A stretch of 64,000 nucleotides of DNA. Source: Agarophyton chilense. Its lineage: Eukaryota > Rhodophyta > Florideophyceae > Gracilariales > Gracilariaceae. The DNA lies in the NCBI GenBank assembly GCA_030374765.1, contig JARGXX010000004.1:248001-312000 (forward strand), written 5' to 3'. A program made the position numbers and the translations under genes. Shown here in pieces: positions 1 to 10,659 of the stretch. Within the stretch, counting starts at the first letter, position 1; each line of letters starts with the position of its first letter. The notes beneath the pieces are model-generated. The model was not told where the DNA came from. It ran no database searches and saw only the letters and a list, made by a program, of their open reading frames with translations.

Positions 1-3000
1 GAGAGAACGACGGACCAGCGAAGGGGAGCTGAGAGAGGGAAGCCGAGCTTTGTGCTGAACGCATCCACACACGCGCGAGACATCTGCGACGACAGCCCTA
101 CGACATGTCCGACAGCTTTGCCAAACCTGTTACAACAGTACAGTAACTTTTTTGCCTCCTGGAACGATAACAACTTGGCCGCGGGTTAGGAAGGCAGAGA
201 CCCACTAAAAACCAACATACCACCATCTTTGTGTTCGCTCGGAATCCAAAAGTTTTGATTGACAAAGGAGCACCACATCCTGTGTGCTTATCGCATTTGA
301 ACTATAGCTCTTGTTCCGAGAATATCATTCCCTTTCGGGCTGTTTACAGCTTTCTGAAGTGTTTGTTTTGTGTGCTGTTTTTGTTGTATTAATGCTCTTT
401 TAGTGAGTGCACAAGGATTGTCGATTCAATATCGTGTGCTTTAGGTACCGCCGCACGTAGAATATGGTCTCGTGTTTGTACGAATAGTGTTTTTCCTCAG
501 GCACTCATGGCCATCCTCCTATGCACATCTTGTTCCGTCTTTTGATGATAGTCGCTGGCAAGGCGACGCCCGCTTTCTGCGTTGTTTTTCGTGGATACCC
601 ATCTGCAATGGAGAACCGTACAGTCCCTCGTAGAATTCCACATTTGTGTCGTGAGCTTTAAAGCTACGACGTGGTTTGGCGAGGTTCCATACATATATCT
701 AGCTGAGACGGCTCTTGGTTGCTGTTTCGTTTTGGATGCATATATTGGGATTGTATAGAGCTGCCCGACTGTAAAAAGTTTTTGAAGTGTTGGTTTGGTT
801 TTGTAACATAGATGGCATGGTGATGTGTTCGTGACGGTGTTGTACATGAGATTGTATTTGAAAATTCTGTCGCGTGCTGCATCTTCTCAATAAATGTCGT
901 TGAGGCCTGCTGAGTTTACAAGTGTTCTTGCGGAGCCCATGATTGTTATATTGAGTCGTTTTGCTATGCCTTTCTCTTGTGGTTGGTGAGGTGTTCGCAG
1001 ATGGGTGTTCGCAGATGATGCCGTATTCTGTAGTTGTTGTAGATGGCTTGTGTTTTCTTGGATATGTGTTGTTTGACATTGTTGGTGAGGAAATCTTGAA
1101 GTGGATGCTTCATGGTGTTTTTTATGCGGTGTAGCGTTTGGTCGATGTATTGAGCAATGTCTTTTCTGATGTTAACGAAGTGAGCGATGGCAAATATGCT
1201 GGGAGCACACACTACTAGTAGCATGTGGTTGTTTCCATATGCTGATGTGGGGAGATGGGTCCACAGGTATCTGAACTCATGTATGCGCCTGTGAGATATG
1301 TGTGTTGCTTGGTCTTGTGCGGGGCTCGTTGATGCTCTTCGCGCACGCAGGCACCGCACGTGATTTGGACATCGTAAAGTAGAAACTTGGGAATGCTGGG
1401 TATGAAAAGTTGTCGTGCAGTAGGGGCTAGCTTTTGTGGATTAACGTGGTTTCAACACAGGTGCCAGTTGTGGGTCGTGAGTCAAATGTTGGATCGCTTT
1501 TGTCGAGCTGAGGGGTTCCTTAGCTCCCTGAGTGTTCTTGCGCTTGCTCTGGGTTTTTGCTTGTGGGTGACCGGTGGCAAAAGTGTCGTGCGAGGTGGTT
1601 TTGGTGTGGAGGAAATTGGAGAGATGTGTTAAGCTATTTGTGATTTTTTTCGGTTTGTGCTGAGGCGTCTTAGGGGGATTGATCTTACAACTTGGGGCTG
1701 TTGTGTTGTTCATCATGGTATCCTCAAGGCGTATTGGTTGTGTCTCCACTTTGCAGTAGCCACTATCGCTGGGATGCTGCCCTTAGTGTAAAGTACATAG
1801 CCGCCTTTGTCGGTGAACATGACGAGGCCATGTCTACCAGCGGGATCGTTATCTGAGAGGAGGTTGTGGCGTAGCTGCGAGCTGACAACTTCGTGAGTTC
1901 CGAATTTCGTATTTCTGTTCTTTTACCGTGGGAGCAGCCCACTGTGCGTGCATGTGGTCTTTAGGTCTGTTGCAGTTTGGTTACGATATGTTTATGCAGT
2001 GTGGTTATGAAAGGGGTGGTTTTAGTGATATGTGTGGGGTGTGCTCTACTGTCGAGTATGATCGTACCGTTTGTTTCTGAGTTTATCTGCGGAATGATCT
2101 CGACATTGTCCAAAGGTTGATGCGGTGCTAGTTGCATGGGGTTGTATAGGTTTTATGAATTTCCTGCTTGTATGTAGTCCGCTTGACTTGAATTCTGTCG
2201 GGATTTCAGATGTCTTTGGTCTCTTCATTGTGCATTGGTCTGATTGCACCTTATGCCTAGTGCTGGTTGCAACGTATGCTAAGTGCCTTATGGTAAGTGC
2301 AGAGCTGAAATAATGAGATTCTTCAAGAGAAAAAGGCAGAGCGCCGTTGGCTAAGGGATGGTGTGAAACGTGTCTTCATTACGTCATAGTTTCCAATGAA
2401 ACAGATATTGGTGGGTCTGGCTAAGGGACTCGGTCGGGCCGACTGATGTTGATTTGAGAGTGATTAGAGAACTCTAGTGTAGTTGCAGACGGTGGTGAGG
2501 CTTGTTGGATATGATGTGGCCAAGGATGGATGTCAGGTTGCCGTGCGTTTTGAGGCCCACAATTAAAAGTTCTATGCTCATATTTTCGCGGTTGATGTTT
2601 ACGTAGCGTGCTGGTTTCATTTTCTGGCGAATAAGTAATTATTTCTTCAGATAATCATCGATTGTTGTAATTTGCGTTAGTTTTATGCTTTTGGAGTCGG
2701 TTTTGAAGAAGAGGTGGTTTCGTAGTCTGGTTTTCGTGTGCAACGGTTCTTGGTAGTAGCTTGTAACGGTTGAGTTCTGCGTTTGGTACTAACAACATTC
2801 CTATTATATCGTTGAAGATATTGCTGAAGATTGCAGACAGGATATGCTTTTGTTTGGACTAGAATCTTATTTGTATTGCTACATCTTTTGAGAGTTTTTG
2901 GTTTCTTTAAATATGAAAAAGTGCTCCAAGAGTGATTACATAGGTTTTCTAAGCAAGTAACCATAAGAAAAAGTTGATGATTTCGACGCCTTGGCTGGGT

Positions 3001-3500
3001 TGGGATTTGTCGGTGTTGTAGTTGTTTGTGAATATGTGGACGTGTTGTGTTGTGTTGTTTTGTTTTGTGTAAAAATGGCTCCAGTGTATGGTTGTTGTTT
3101 GATTAGGTCTTGGCTGAGTTTGCGCCCCAGTCGGCGGGCGAGGCGAAGGTTGTTGAGATCCGTAGTAAGTGAGTTTGGTTTTTATCTATAGATTTCTCAT
3201 AACCTGTGAGCGGAAGGCACTAGCTCTCTCTTTTACTCCGTCGACGTCGTCGTTCGCTCTAGTACTGCTCTGTCACTGTAATGCTGTTTGACAAAATCGA
3301 CGCCATTGTCTTGGAAAGCATCGACGGTGGTTGTCAAGGGTCCCAGCGGTAACGAACAAAAAGGTTGCATACGATTAATCAAGTGTAGGAAAACTCGTGG
3401 CCAGTTTTGGCACCTTTTTCGAATCCTTCCAGCTTCTGTAATACTTGTGTTACGTGGCGGCGAAAACTACACGAAATTCTTCTTTGCACAAATTTTACTG
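1..3500. other. Region without recognisable gene
   Basis: About 3.5 kb with only short open frames on both strands, none of which could be assigned. The base composition is T/G-rich on the plus strand and unlike the GC-rich gene island that follows. A minus-strand stretch around 500-1360 has cysteine pairs and a tract reminiscent of retroelement proteins, but it is not good enough to name. No tRNA, rRNA or tandem array was seen. Confidence 0.4.
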
Positions 3501-3553
3501 GCATGGCCTCCCTCCGTGAGTGTGAGGTGCACAAATGCAGCATGGCGCCGTGA

Positions 3554-3649
3554 CACGTGGACGCGCGCGGGCCATTGGAATGGCCGCACGTGGCGACCAG
3601 TGGATGGGGTTAGTCAAGAGCAGACGGGCCAGTGCGGCGGCGCCACGTG
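3554..3649. promoter_or_regulatory. Three CACGTG boxes upstream of the FKBP gene
   Basis: The palindrome CACGTG occurs three times within 96 bases, at 3554-3559, 3587-3592 and 3644-3649, and a reversed CCAAT core (ATTGG) lies at 3574-3578. They lie 300-400 bases upstream of the preferred FKBP start codon. CACGTG is the core of the G-box/E-box bound by bZIP and bHLH factors in plants and algae. The role as promoter elements is inferred from position and clustering; the same motif recurs upstream of the PTPS and prohibitin genes. Confidence 0.45.
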
Positions 3650-3792
3650 CTCGCGGCCGACCTCACACAGCCGGCCATCAGCGGAGATCAGCGGACGAGG
3701 ACGAGACGAGACGCGATGCGGTCGTCGCCCAACACCGCGACGCTAACGTCCCGCATCGCCCTCGCGTTCCTCATCGCCCCCGCGCCTTCCCG

Positions 3793-3924
3793 CCTCCGCC
3801 CTCCGCCCTCCGCCCTCCGCCCTCCGCCCTCCGCCCTCCGCCCTCCGCCCTCCGCCCTCTGCCCTCCGCCCTCTGCCCTCCGCCCTCCTCCCTCCGCCCT
3901 CCTCCTTCCGCCCTCCTCCCTCCG
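3793..3924. repeat. Heptanucleotide minisatellite (CTCCGCC)n
   Basis: About 18 tandem copies of the 7-base unit CTCCGCC, perfect in the left half and increasingly substituted (CTCTGCC, CTCCTCC) to the right. Since three units make 21 bases, the array stays open in all frames and produces long spurious open frames on both strands. It lies just upstream of the preferred FKBP start at 3950, so it is probably 5' leader or promoter; if translation began at 3716 it would encode a seven-residue repeat PPPSALR. Confidence 0.9.
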
Positions 3925-3949
3925 TGTCGTCCGTCGCCGCCGCCACCGC

Positions 3950-4743
3950 ATGGCATTTCTCTGCGCGCCGCCGCTGTCGCGGCCACGCGCCGCAAAGCGA
4001 GGCTTTTCCGCGCGTGGCGCGCCGCGCATGTGCGACGCGCGCGCCGCTTCGCGCTGTGCTACACGCACGCTGTCGCGTCGCGCCGCGCTGGCGCGCATGG
4101 GCGTCGCGGCGGCCGCGTTGGTGGTGCGCGGGGCTTCGGACAGCGTGCGCGCCGCCGCATCGTCGCCGTCGATCCAGTACACGGTAATTAAGGCCGGCGA
4201 CGGGCCCGCCGCGCAGGTTGGCGACTTGGTGGGCATTCGCTTCAAGGGCATGTACAATGGCGTTGTGTTCGACAATCTCTTCACCGACACCACGCCCTAC
4301 TTTTACCGCGTCGGCTCTGGTAACATTTTGCAGGTAAGCTCTTTTCGTGCTCTGCAACGCCGCGCGTCTCTGCACACCGCACCTGGCTGACCGCTTTGGC
4401 AGCGTCCGCGGCTACGCTGTGCGTACGCGCTCGTGTGGCGATGATGCTTGATTCCCCCCATCTAATTGTTGTTGCGCTCGCCCAACCGTGCGTGTGTGTG
4501 TATATGCGTGTCAACCAACCACAGGGCCTGGAAGAGGCGCTGATGAAGATGAAAGTGGGCGACGTGTACGACCTGACCATCCCCGGAGAGTTGGCGTTCG
4601 GCGTCAAGGGCCGCCGCGCCAGTGCCGGCAAGCCGTCCATCCCGCCTAACGCCACCGTGTCGTACACGCTGGAGCTGACAACCATCCCCGGCAAGGAGCA
4701 GGAACTGCTGGAGAGCGTCGACTCGGACGAACTGGGTGTGTAG
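3950..4743 (+). CDS. FKBP-type peptidyl-prolyl isomerase, predicted thylakoid-lumen form (two exons)
   Basis: Exons 3950-4333 and 4525-4743 join in phase 0 across a 191 bp GT-AG intron to give 200 residues. Residues 1-40 look like a plastid transit peptide (MAFLCAPPLS, phenylalanine at position 3, basic, no acidic stretch). Residues 42-70 look like a Tat lumen signal: a twin arginine at 43-44, a hydrophobic core GVAAAALVV and an RAAA cleavage site near 67-70. An FKBP domain fills 74-190, with the family's VFDN motif at 106-109 and the IPPNATV strand at 167-173. The usual active-site tryptophan after GNILQG is leucine (130), so rotamase activity may be weak, as in many lumenal FKBPs. An alternative start at 3716 would read through the minisatellite; 3950 is preferred because it begins a typical transit peptide. 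It is convergent with prohibitin. FKBPs assist folding or assembly, in the lumen often of photosynthetic complexes. Confidence 0.85.
4334..4524 (+). other. Intron of the FKBP gene
   Basis: Starts CAG|GTAAGC and ends CCACAG|GG. Removing it restores an uninterrupted FKBP domain (…GNILQ joined to GLEEAL…), the expected position in the family fold. It is the only intron that can be placed with confidence in the window. Confidence 0.88.
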
Positions 4744-4812
4744 ACGCGCGCGATTGTTTACTTACATGCTTGCAGACAGTAAAAGAGTAACAAAAAAGTG
4801 CCGCGTGCCTCA

Positions 4813-5751
4813 TCACTTCAACCAGCTTGCCGACGACTTGGCTCCGTCAGCGGCGCCGGCGTCCGGCTTGCGCTTGAAAGTGTCGTTAACCGACTCCACT
4901 GCGCCAAGGTTGAGTTGCAGCGTGTCGGCGTCGAGATACACACGATTTTGACTCCGCTGCACGACGGTGGCGATTTCGCGCGCGGCCTCGATGCGACGCA
5001 ACTGGATGAAGGCCGGATTATCGCGCATGGCATCGCCGATCATCTGCGCAGAGCGCGCCTCACCCTCGGCGCGGATGATGGCCGATTTCTTGTCCTGCTT
5101 TGCCTTTTCGACGATGAAACGCGCGCGTTCGGCCTCCTGTTGCGCCACCTGTTTGGCTTCAACGGCGGCGGTGTACTCCTTGCCGAAGGAAAGGTGCGTG
5201 ATGGACACGTCGTCCAGCATGATGTTAAAGTCGAGCGCGCGACGCGTGAGATTTTGTGAAATGAGCTTGGATACCTGCTCACGCTGCGTGATGAGCTGCG
5301 AAGCATTGAACTGCGCCACAACGGACTTGAGCACCTCGTTGACGATGCTGGGCAGAACACGGTCGTCCCAGTCGGTGCCCAGCGTGCGGTAGATGGAAGG
5401 TAGCGCCTCCGGGTTGGGACGCGACAGCACACGCAGCGTAATGGTAACCATCTGTAGGTCGCGTGAGCCGGTAAGCGACTGAATGTTTCGCGGCTTAGCG
5501 CGCACGTCGTAGATGATGGGCATGTCCACGAACGGAATTCGAAAGTGTGTACCCTCTCCGTATACGGCTTCGCGCACGCCAAGCACGCGGTTAAAGAGAA
5601 CGGCGCGGTGGCCGCCGTCCACGTTGAAGAGGCCGTAGCGATAGGCGCTGGAGAGGCCGACCACGGCGGCGGCGAGGGTGCCGAGCGCGCGCGCGCCGGG
5701 CGGCGCCGCGTTGGGCATGCGCATGTTGGGCAGCGGGGGGATCTGCGCCAT
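4813..5751 (-). CDS. PHB2: Prohibitin-2
   Basis: 312 residues, close to the usual ~300 for PHB2. It is a subunit of the ring-shaped prohibitin complex of the mitochondrial inner membrane, which alternates PHB1 and PHB2 and regulates AAA-protease action and cristae. In order: a short N-terminus, one hydrophobic membrane segment (about 20-42), the SPFH/PHB domain (about 45-205, with [21 protein letters not shown] and RAKPRNIQS typical of PHB2) and a long coiled coil rich in A, E, K and Q (about 195-245). The start was chosen at 5751, which gives the conserved short leader; an in-frame ATG at 5895 would add 48 proline/arginine-rich residues that the family lacks. It is convergent with FKBP, 69 bases between stops. 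One CACGTG lies about 105 bases upstream of the start. Confidence 0.95.
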   Translation of the reverse strand: MAQIPPLPNMRMPNAAPPGARALGTLAAAVVGLSSAYRYGLFNVDGGHRAVLFNRVLGVREAVYGEGTHFRIPFVDMPIIYDVRAKPRNIQSLTGSRDLQMVTITLRVLSRPNPEALPSIYRTLGTDWDDRVLPSIVNEVLKSVVAQFNASQLITQREQVSKLISQNLTRRALDFNIMLDDVSITHLSFGKEYTAAVEAKQVAQQEAERARFIVEKAKQDKKSAIIRAEGEARSAQMIGDAMRDNPAFIQLRRIEAAREIATVVQRSQNRVYLDADTLQLNLGAVESVNDTFKRKPDAGAADGAKSSASWLK

Positions 5752-5854
5752 TTGGAGAAGGGAGATCGGTGGGGGGCGACGGGGGAGGCGGACGGGGGAG
5801 AGAGAATGGCGATCTACGTGATAGCGCTCGAGCGCGCGCGGCGACGGCGGCACG

Positions 5855-5860
5855 CACGTG
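5855..5860. promoter_or_regulatory. CACGTG box upstream of prohibitin-2
   Basis: A single CACGTG about 105 bases upstream of the prohibitin start codon (gene on the minus strand). Noted because the same hexamer is clustered upstream of FKBP and PTPS. Function inferred from position only. Confidence 0.3.
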
Positions 5861-6592
5861 CAGTGCACGCTTTGATGGGCCAGGGCCGATTCCACTCGAC
5901 GTGGCCGCAGTCAAACCTGTGACGAATGGGAGAGCGAGCTTCCAAAATCCGAAACCTTCTTAAATATTGCCATGCACGCATGTTTTCCTCAGTTGTTGAT
6001 AATATACACAGCAATTCGCTACTTGCGGCATCCTCTAATGTATCAGCACTTGACTCTTGTGCCATAACTGATGTCTTTTCAGGCAATGTCACAACGCAAA
6101 GAGTGATCGAGACATAAGTTCCAAAATAGCCGATTAGCACCTGCTCAAGAGCAGGAGCCGTTGTACAGAGCTCGCAAAATTGCCCGTTTCGGTTTTTGGG
6201 GCCAGTCCGCACATGGTAGTCTCGTTTTCTTTCTGGTTCCCAACAGCTTTTGCGCGGGATCGTCATAGTCTGTCTAGTTCTGTGGACATAATTCGCAAAC
6301 AATGTAGATGGGTTACTTATTGTAATGGTTGTTCGTGATGAAGCGCGAGAGAACGAGACAATCAAGTTCAAGCAGACATTTGACTCTTCTTTAAGTCTAC
6401 TGAGTGCCCTTGGAGCTCGTATAGAGATCTCGCGGGCTATATTACACCGAGTACTGACTATCGAGACGTACAGGGCTCTAATTTTGTACGTTAACAGTAT
6501 TGTAAAAGTGCGCAATAGATTCGACAACATTATTCAGACCACTTCAAAGGTTCTGGTCGTTCCATTGTTAGCACTACATCACATTCCCAGCT
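5861..6592. other. Gap between prohibitin promoter and gypsy relic
   Basis: The composition changes from the GC-rich gene island to about even GC near 5950. A minus-strand open frame of 238 codons (5814-6530) overlaps the prohibitin promoter and shows no recognisable domain. The stretch next to 6593 is where the 3' untranslated part or LTR of the minus-strand gypsy relic should lie, but no repeat partner was found, so its end cannot be fixed. Confidence 0.3.
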
Positions 6593-6835
6593 TCAGTCCT
6601 TCTTCAATCCCTTTGCGCTGCGAGCAGGACGTACCGACTTCCAATCCTGACGGATGATGTCGACGTCATTGAAGTAAACAACAGGTTGCCATCGTGGTTC
6701 CACGTCCAGGACCTTCCAAACCACAAAGTAGCTGAACTTCCCGTTTTTCTCAATGCGGTGATTACGAATTTTCTTAACTTCATATGTTTCAGACTCGAAG
6801 ACAGGCTCATTGCCTGGACGCATGACGAGTTTCAA
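6593..6835 (-). pseudogene. Chromodomain at the end of the gypsy integrase
   Basis: An 80-codon frame whose residues 15-65 follow the chromodomain pattern of chromovirus integrases: YEVKKIRNHR, a basic linker, YFVVWKVL, then WQPVVYFND. The usual GY after the VxW strand is missing (KVLDV). Chromodomains tether the integration complex to methylated histone H3. It is the C-terminal end of the decayed polyprotein and follows the integrase core. Confidence 0.7.
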
Positions 6836-7171
6836 ATAGTCGGGAGGTACGGTTCATTTCAGACGGCCCAATTCGTCATTCAGAACATATGCTTCACCCC
6901 GGTTTTTTCGAATTAAATTAAATGATCCTTCGTATTTCGCATCATACAATATCTATTGATTCTGGTGCAAATGCATCCTCATGGAGCATCCGGCGACCCT
7001 TCGTGAATAATCGAGCGTCCTTCTTCTTAATCTCTCAGATGCTCTCTGTCACTGCTGGAAAAACATTCTTCATCACAAGGTTCAGATGCTTCTTTTACAT
7101 TCGCCACCCTAAAATCGACTTCGTACGCGCACGACAAAGTGTTTTGAACCCGTCCTTAGTTTTACCGTATA

Positions 7172-7588
7172 TCAACTACAAGGGAGTAGACGTACAATTC
7201 TCAGTTGTAGGCTAGTTGTACGTACGGGATGGGCTCGTCGCATCTGTGGGTAGCTCCATCGAGTTTTTTCAACAGCATAGTTTCTACAGTGCCATTTACG
7301 CGTTCGATAGCGCCATTGGCACGCGGGTTGTGTAGGGCGAAATCGTTCAATGATTGATGTCTTCAAGGTCGTTTGCTCTTCAATAAGTTCGTTGACAAAC
7401 TCAGAACCGATATTAGACTGGATTACGTTCGGAACACCATGAATTGCCAGCACTTCCCATAGAGCTGGAGACGCTGATTCCATTTCCTTAGTCTGCAGTG
7501 GGATTAGTGCGGAGAACTTTGTTACCATACATACAGTAGTCAAGAGCGTATTTTGCCAACCGCTGGAAACAGGGAATAAAGTGATCAA
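7172..7588 (-). pseudogene. Gypsy integrase core fragment
   Basis: Begins with the strand typical of the rve fold (…TTVCMVTKFSALIPL), followed by the second-motif region HGVPNVIQSNIGSEFV, where the catalytic aspartate of the usual SDxGSEF pattern is asparagine. The reading frame then shifts and is lost before the catalytic glutamate can be followed. Non-functional relic of the minus-strand gypsy element. Confidence 0.7.
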
Positions 7589-7653
7589 GTCTACGACAAT
7601 GTGGTCCTAAGGGCGTTCGGCCACGGTCGAATTCAGTGGTTTGAACTGTTGTA

Positions 7654-7676
7654 GAAACCTCTAGAAGGTTCCAGAA
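7654..7676 (+). promoter_or_regulatory. Heat-shock-element array 1
   Basis: Five contiguous 5-base units with alternating orientation: GAAac-cTCta-GAAgg-TTCca-GAA. Four of five units are perfect, and the last three form a consensus heat-shock element (GAAnnTTCnnGAA). It lies about 140 bases upstream of a TATA box at 7817. Binding by heat-shock factor is inferred from the match. Confidence 0.6.
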
Positions 7677-7713
7677 TGCAACTTGAAACTGCTTTTTGTA
7701 ATAGGAGTATGTA

Positions 7714-7731
7714 GAAGACTCTAGAAGCTTC
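7714..7731 (+). promoter_or_regulatory. Heat-shock-element array 2
   Basis: GAAga-cTCta-GAAgc-TTC: four alternating units, three perfect, about 85 bases upstream of the same TATA box. The spacing and composition repeat those of array 1, which suggests duplication or selection rather than chance. Confidence 0.55.
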
Positions 7732-7979
7732 TATAGAACTTTATGTAGAAAAGGAAAGAACTATCTTAGTACAAAGTGATATGCGTCTAGAACAATTGAG
7801 AAGTGCTTTAAAGAAATATAAAAGAGCAGAAGAACAGAGACTGCGTCGAGAAAAACGAACTCAAGTCAAAACTTCACAGAATTACCCGCGTTCGAGTGTA
7901 CTTTATTCCATCATTTTACGGCTGAGCGCGTACGCATGGTTGTAGTGGGGGCATGGTATGTGCCCGAGGTAAGAATTCT

Positions 7980-9070
7980 AATGAATAATGCGGTCGAACC
8001 ACCTCGCAATCATAGAATTAACCGAGCATTATGAATGTAGAAACGCCGACGCACTATGATCGGTGCATATTACGAACTCTTGTCCCAGTAGATAGCATTT
8101 AAACTTAACTAGAGCCCAGACGATAGCTAGCAGTTCTTTCTTCGCTGCACTGTATTTACGTTCAAAGGGAGAACGCGAACGAGAGGCAAAAGCGATAAAC
8201 GAATGTTGCTTTCATCGGGCTTTTGTCCACTTCAGTTGACCTTTCTATCAGACCTTGCTATCAAGAAACTTCGATAAATGAGACAAGCGTGACGTGAATT
8301 GACGGTAGTAATTTGCGGCTTCCATAAATCTTAAAAGCTCTTCACCTGGTTGTCGTAGTTTCCTGTTCTGGATCGCTTCCACCTTTGCTGGATCTTTCCT
8401 GATTCCATTTCCGCTTATAACAAACCCAAAAATGTTCACTTCTTCCTGTCCGAAGCGACATATGTTCAAACTGAGTAGATTTCTCTAAGGAGTTAGTCTG
8501 TCAATAGCCTCGTTCAAATGCTCAGCGTGGTCTACTCATGCAGTTTGAGAATATACACGGCAACGTGTGGTGTCGTTCCGAAGATCTTGTCCATGAGTTG
8601 TTGGAATTTGGTTTACATAGTCTTGGTGCCGAAAGGTGCAGCGCACATTCTGTAATTCGAACCTTTCCAACGAAAAGGATCGAGATTCTGTTTTTCTCCT
8701 GAATGGGGGGGAAGAGGAAATCCCCGTCCCTGACATCCTGTGTCGTGAACAGTACGTCAAGTCCTGTAAAGCACCCCACAGCCTTCAAAATGTCCGGTAC
8801 TCGTGGCCAAGGGTAGTCGAAATCCGGTTTGAGTGGATTAAGGCGGCACAGATCAACATGTGGTCGAAAATCGACCATGTTTCCATTGCCGTCTTTTTTT
8901 AATACGCTGAGAATTGGGAAGAAGTTAGCACAGTGTGGTGGCACTGGGTATATGACGTCGGCGGCTTGCCATCGACTGATTTCTGCGTGCACGCATTCCT
9001 CATCTTTCCTCAAGACATAATTCGCACGGCCCCATACTCTAGAAGTTTCTGGAAGCTGCACGCGGAGCAC
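7980..9070 (-). pseudogene. Gypsy reverse transcriptase and RNase H, broken
   Basis: The frame 8522-9070 holds the RT start (a DFRPHVDLCRLNP palm strand and the fingers region before it). 8248-8469 holds the RT connection (IFGFVISGNGIRKDPAKVE, then NYYRQFTSRL). 7980-8240 reads as RNase H, including ICTDHSA and ARWFD. The YxDD motif region is disrupted. Stops and frameshifts separate the parts. Part of the minus-strand gypsy relic. Confidence 0.75.
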
Positions 9071-9079
9071 GGCAAGGGG

Positions 9080-9454
9080 TTAGTTGCATCTTTCTGACAG
9101 GGGAATTAGCTGATTACGCTGCAAAGCATCCGCAACATCTTCGAATATGCTCTCTAGAGTAAAATGCTTCTCCCCTTCCTTTTCTGCATCTCTGTACACT
9201 GGGTCAGGCGTTGGAAACCGCTTGTCGGTAGACCTTTTTTTAGCCTGCGGGAATTCTTCAGTACAGGAGATCTCCGCACAATGTGGCAATCCGATGATCA
9301 TGTCGCACTTTGGAGGCATTGGCATCACTTCTGCTGTGAGATCAGCAGCAGAAGTGCCGTTTTCAACCCTGATATTTACGAATCTCTTGTGCGCAAACAA
9401 TACCTTTCCGCAACCGTCAAGGATTTCCACTCCTTTCGTCCTGGGTGACGCCAT
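9080..9454 (-). pseudogene. Gypsy protease region
   Basis: A 124-codon frame upstream of RT with the late strand of a retropepsin (PKCDMIIGLP, matching the usual 'D.ILG' flap strand), then an acidic linker that leads into RT. The active-site DTG/DSG lies upstream in the adjoining, interrupted frame. Assigned mainly by order and this strand. Confidence 0.5.
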
Positions 9455-10305
9455 GTTTCGTGACGAATTTCTCTGACAGAAAAGCTGAGGCTGCGCCTGA
9501 ATCTACCAATGCCCACCTCTTTGCCCCTTCATTCGTACTGTGGTGTACAGCAATGAGCTGGCATCGTCTGGGGCGGCAGAGAGTGGGCTGAGGGTTGGAT
9601 CCATAGACTTCTCAGCCCCATCTATTTCTGCTGTCAACCAGGCCTCAAGAGTCAAATTATTCATATCCTATCGGCGCTCGCAGCTCTACGTCACTGTATG
9701 TTTTACATTCCCAGTTGCAGAGCTCTTCTGGTACCTCCAACGACTGGTCCACTTGCAAATTGGCTGCCTCTGTCTCCTTCTTCTTGGATATTTCCCACCT
9801 GTGGCCTTGTTTCCTTGCTTTTCTGTACTTGAGACATTGCTGTCTTTCTTGAACTGTTATCTGGTTGCTTCGTCCAAAGTCTTCTATTTGACATTCAAGA
9901 CATTTCCTGATCTCTACTTCTGCTTCTTGGTCGGATGATGGGGGGAGTTAAACTGGGAACAACGTTGTTTATCTTTAATGGCTTTCGCTTTTCGAATTTG
10001 CTAACATCCATGCGATTCGACTTCCGTTTAACAGATCTGGAAACGTCTACTGTAATTGTACGTTCTATTTCATCAACAATGGACATTTTTGGCTTCTCAG
10101 TTTTCGTCCGCAGTCACATTTTTATTTTGTCTGCGCGAGCGATATACAGTGCGTTTGAAAAATATATCCCTTGACAAGAACTGCGCCAAAAAGGCATTTC
10201 ATGTACTGAAGAGCACATTCTACACAAAAATAAAAACAATCAAGTCCAAAATATTGTTTCAAAAGTATGTCCTTTATAAAAGCATTAGCTCTATTACAAG
10301 AGAAA

Positions 10306-10320
10306 GCGGCCTTCGGCCGC
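10306..10320. repeat. GC-rich hairpin, candidate Helitron 3' hairpin
   Basis: GCGGCC-TTC-GGCCGC, six-base arms and a three-base loop. On the minus strand it is followed 17 bases later by CTAA and a T, as expected (with somewhat long spacing) at a Helitron 3' end. One of two candidates. Confidence 0.4.
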
Positions 10321-10549
10321 AGGCGGCGCTGCGCACCGCAGTCGTTCTGCTCGACTATTTCGTTTCTATGAAGCTTATTATACTATGCTTGAGCTTTTAG
10401 TAGCGTTTGTAGCTCTAAGCGTAGTCTTTTGCAAAGATATAAGGCCAAGCTTGCTGAAGATTCTATTATTGACAGTGTCGACGTACAGTGATGGATCATA
10501 GCAGGTTGTCGGCTACTAGGAGCGCTGTGCCATTAAACATTAGCTGGTG

Positions 10550-10574
10550 CACGATATATTAAAGATATATCGTG
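10550..10574. repeat. AT-rich hairpin, alternative Helitron 3' hairpin
   Basis: CACGATATAT-TAAAG-ATATATCGTG, perfect ten-base arms. On the minus strand CTAA followed by T begins six bases beyond it (10540-10543). Both hairpins share the context AGCTAATG, which may mean a duplicated end. Confidence 0.4.
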
Positions 10575-10659
10575 AAACGAGCTCTGAAATGTATGGTGAG
10601 CTTGGTTAAGGACATTTTATTTTAAGAGCAATGGGGCAGTTGTAGCATATTATGCCGTT

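Larger units (their letters stand above)
7634..7973 (+). mobile_element. LTR-like insertion inside the gypsy relic
   Basis: The RNase H frame of the surrounding minus-strand gypsy element stops making sense at about 7975 and integrase begins at about 7627. Between them is an unrelated ~340 bp block flanked on both sides by GAATTC (7628-7633 and 7974-7979), possibly a target duplication. Inside, a segment from TGTTG (7647) to GGGGCA (7953) looks like an LTR with a TATA box at 7817-7823. The sequence right after it, TGGTATGTGCCCGAGG, looks like a tRNA-primed binding site. Which of the two boundary readings is right is undecided; no second copy was seen in the window. Confidence 0.5.
6593..9500 (-). 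mobile_element. Decayed Ty3/gypsy retrotransposon (chromovirus), minus strand
   Basis: On the minus strand the order protease (9080-9454), reverse transcriptase (8248-9070), RNase H (about 7980-8240), integrase (7172-7620) and chromodomain (6593-6835) is that of Ty3/gypsy chromoviruses. The frame is broken by several stops and shifts. Part of the integrase N-terminus is missing where a 340 bp insertion lies. A basic region farther right (9703-10086) may be gag debris. No LTR pair was found, so the ends are approximate. Confidence 0.85.

Noticed and set aside
497-1359. Possible Penelope-like (GIY-YIG) or LINE remnant on the minus strand
   Set aside because: A Cys-pair followed by a VGQLYTIP tract hinted at it, but the GIY/YIG strands and catalytic arginine could not be found.
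3632-4375. Several long overlapping open frames on both strands at 3.5-4.4 kb
   Set aside because: They arise from the heptanucleotide minisatellite and high GC; only the FKBP frame has family motifs.
9042-9054. Perfect heat-shock-like GAAnnTTCnnGAA
   Set aside because: It lies within conserved RT coding sequence of the gypsy relic (LPETSRVWG codons on the minus strand), so it is likely a by-product of coding.
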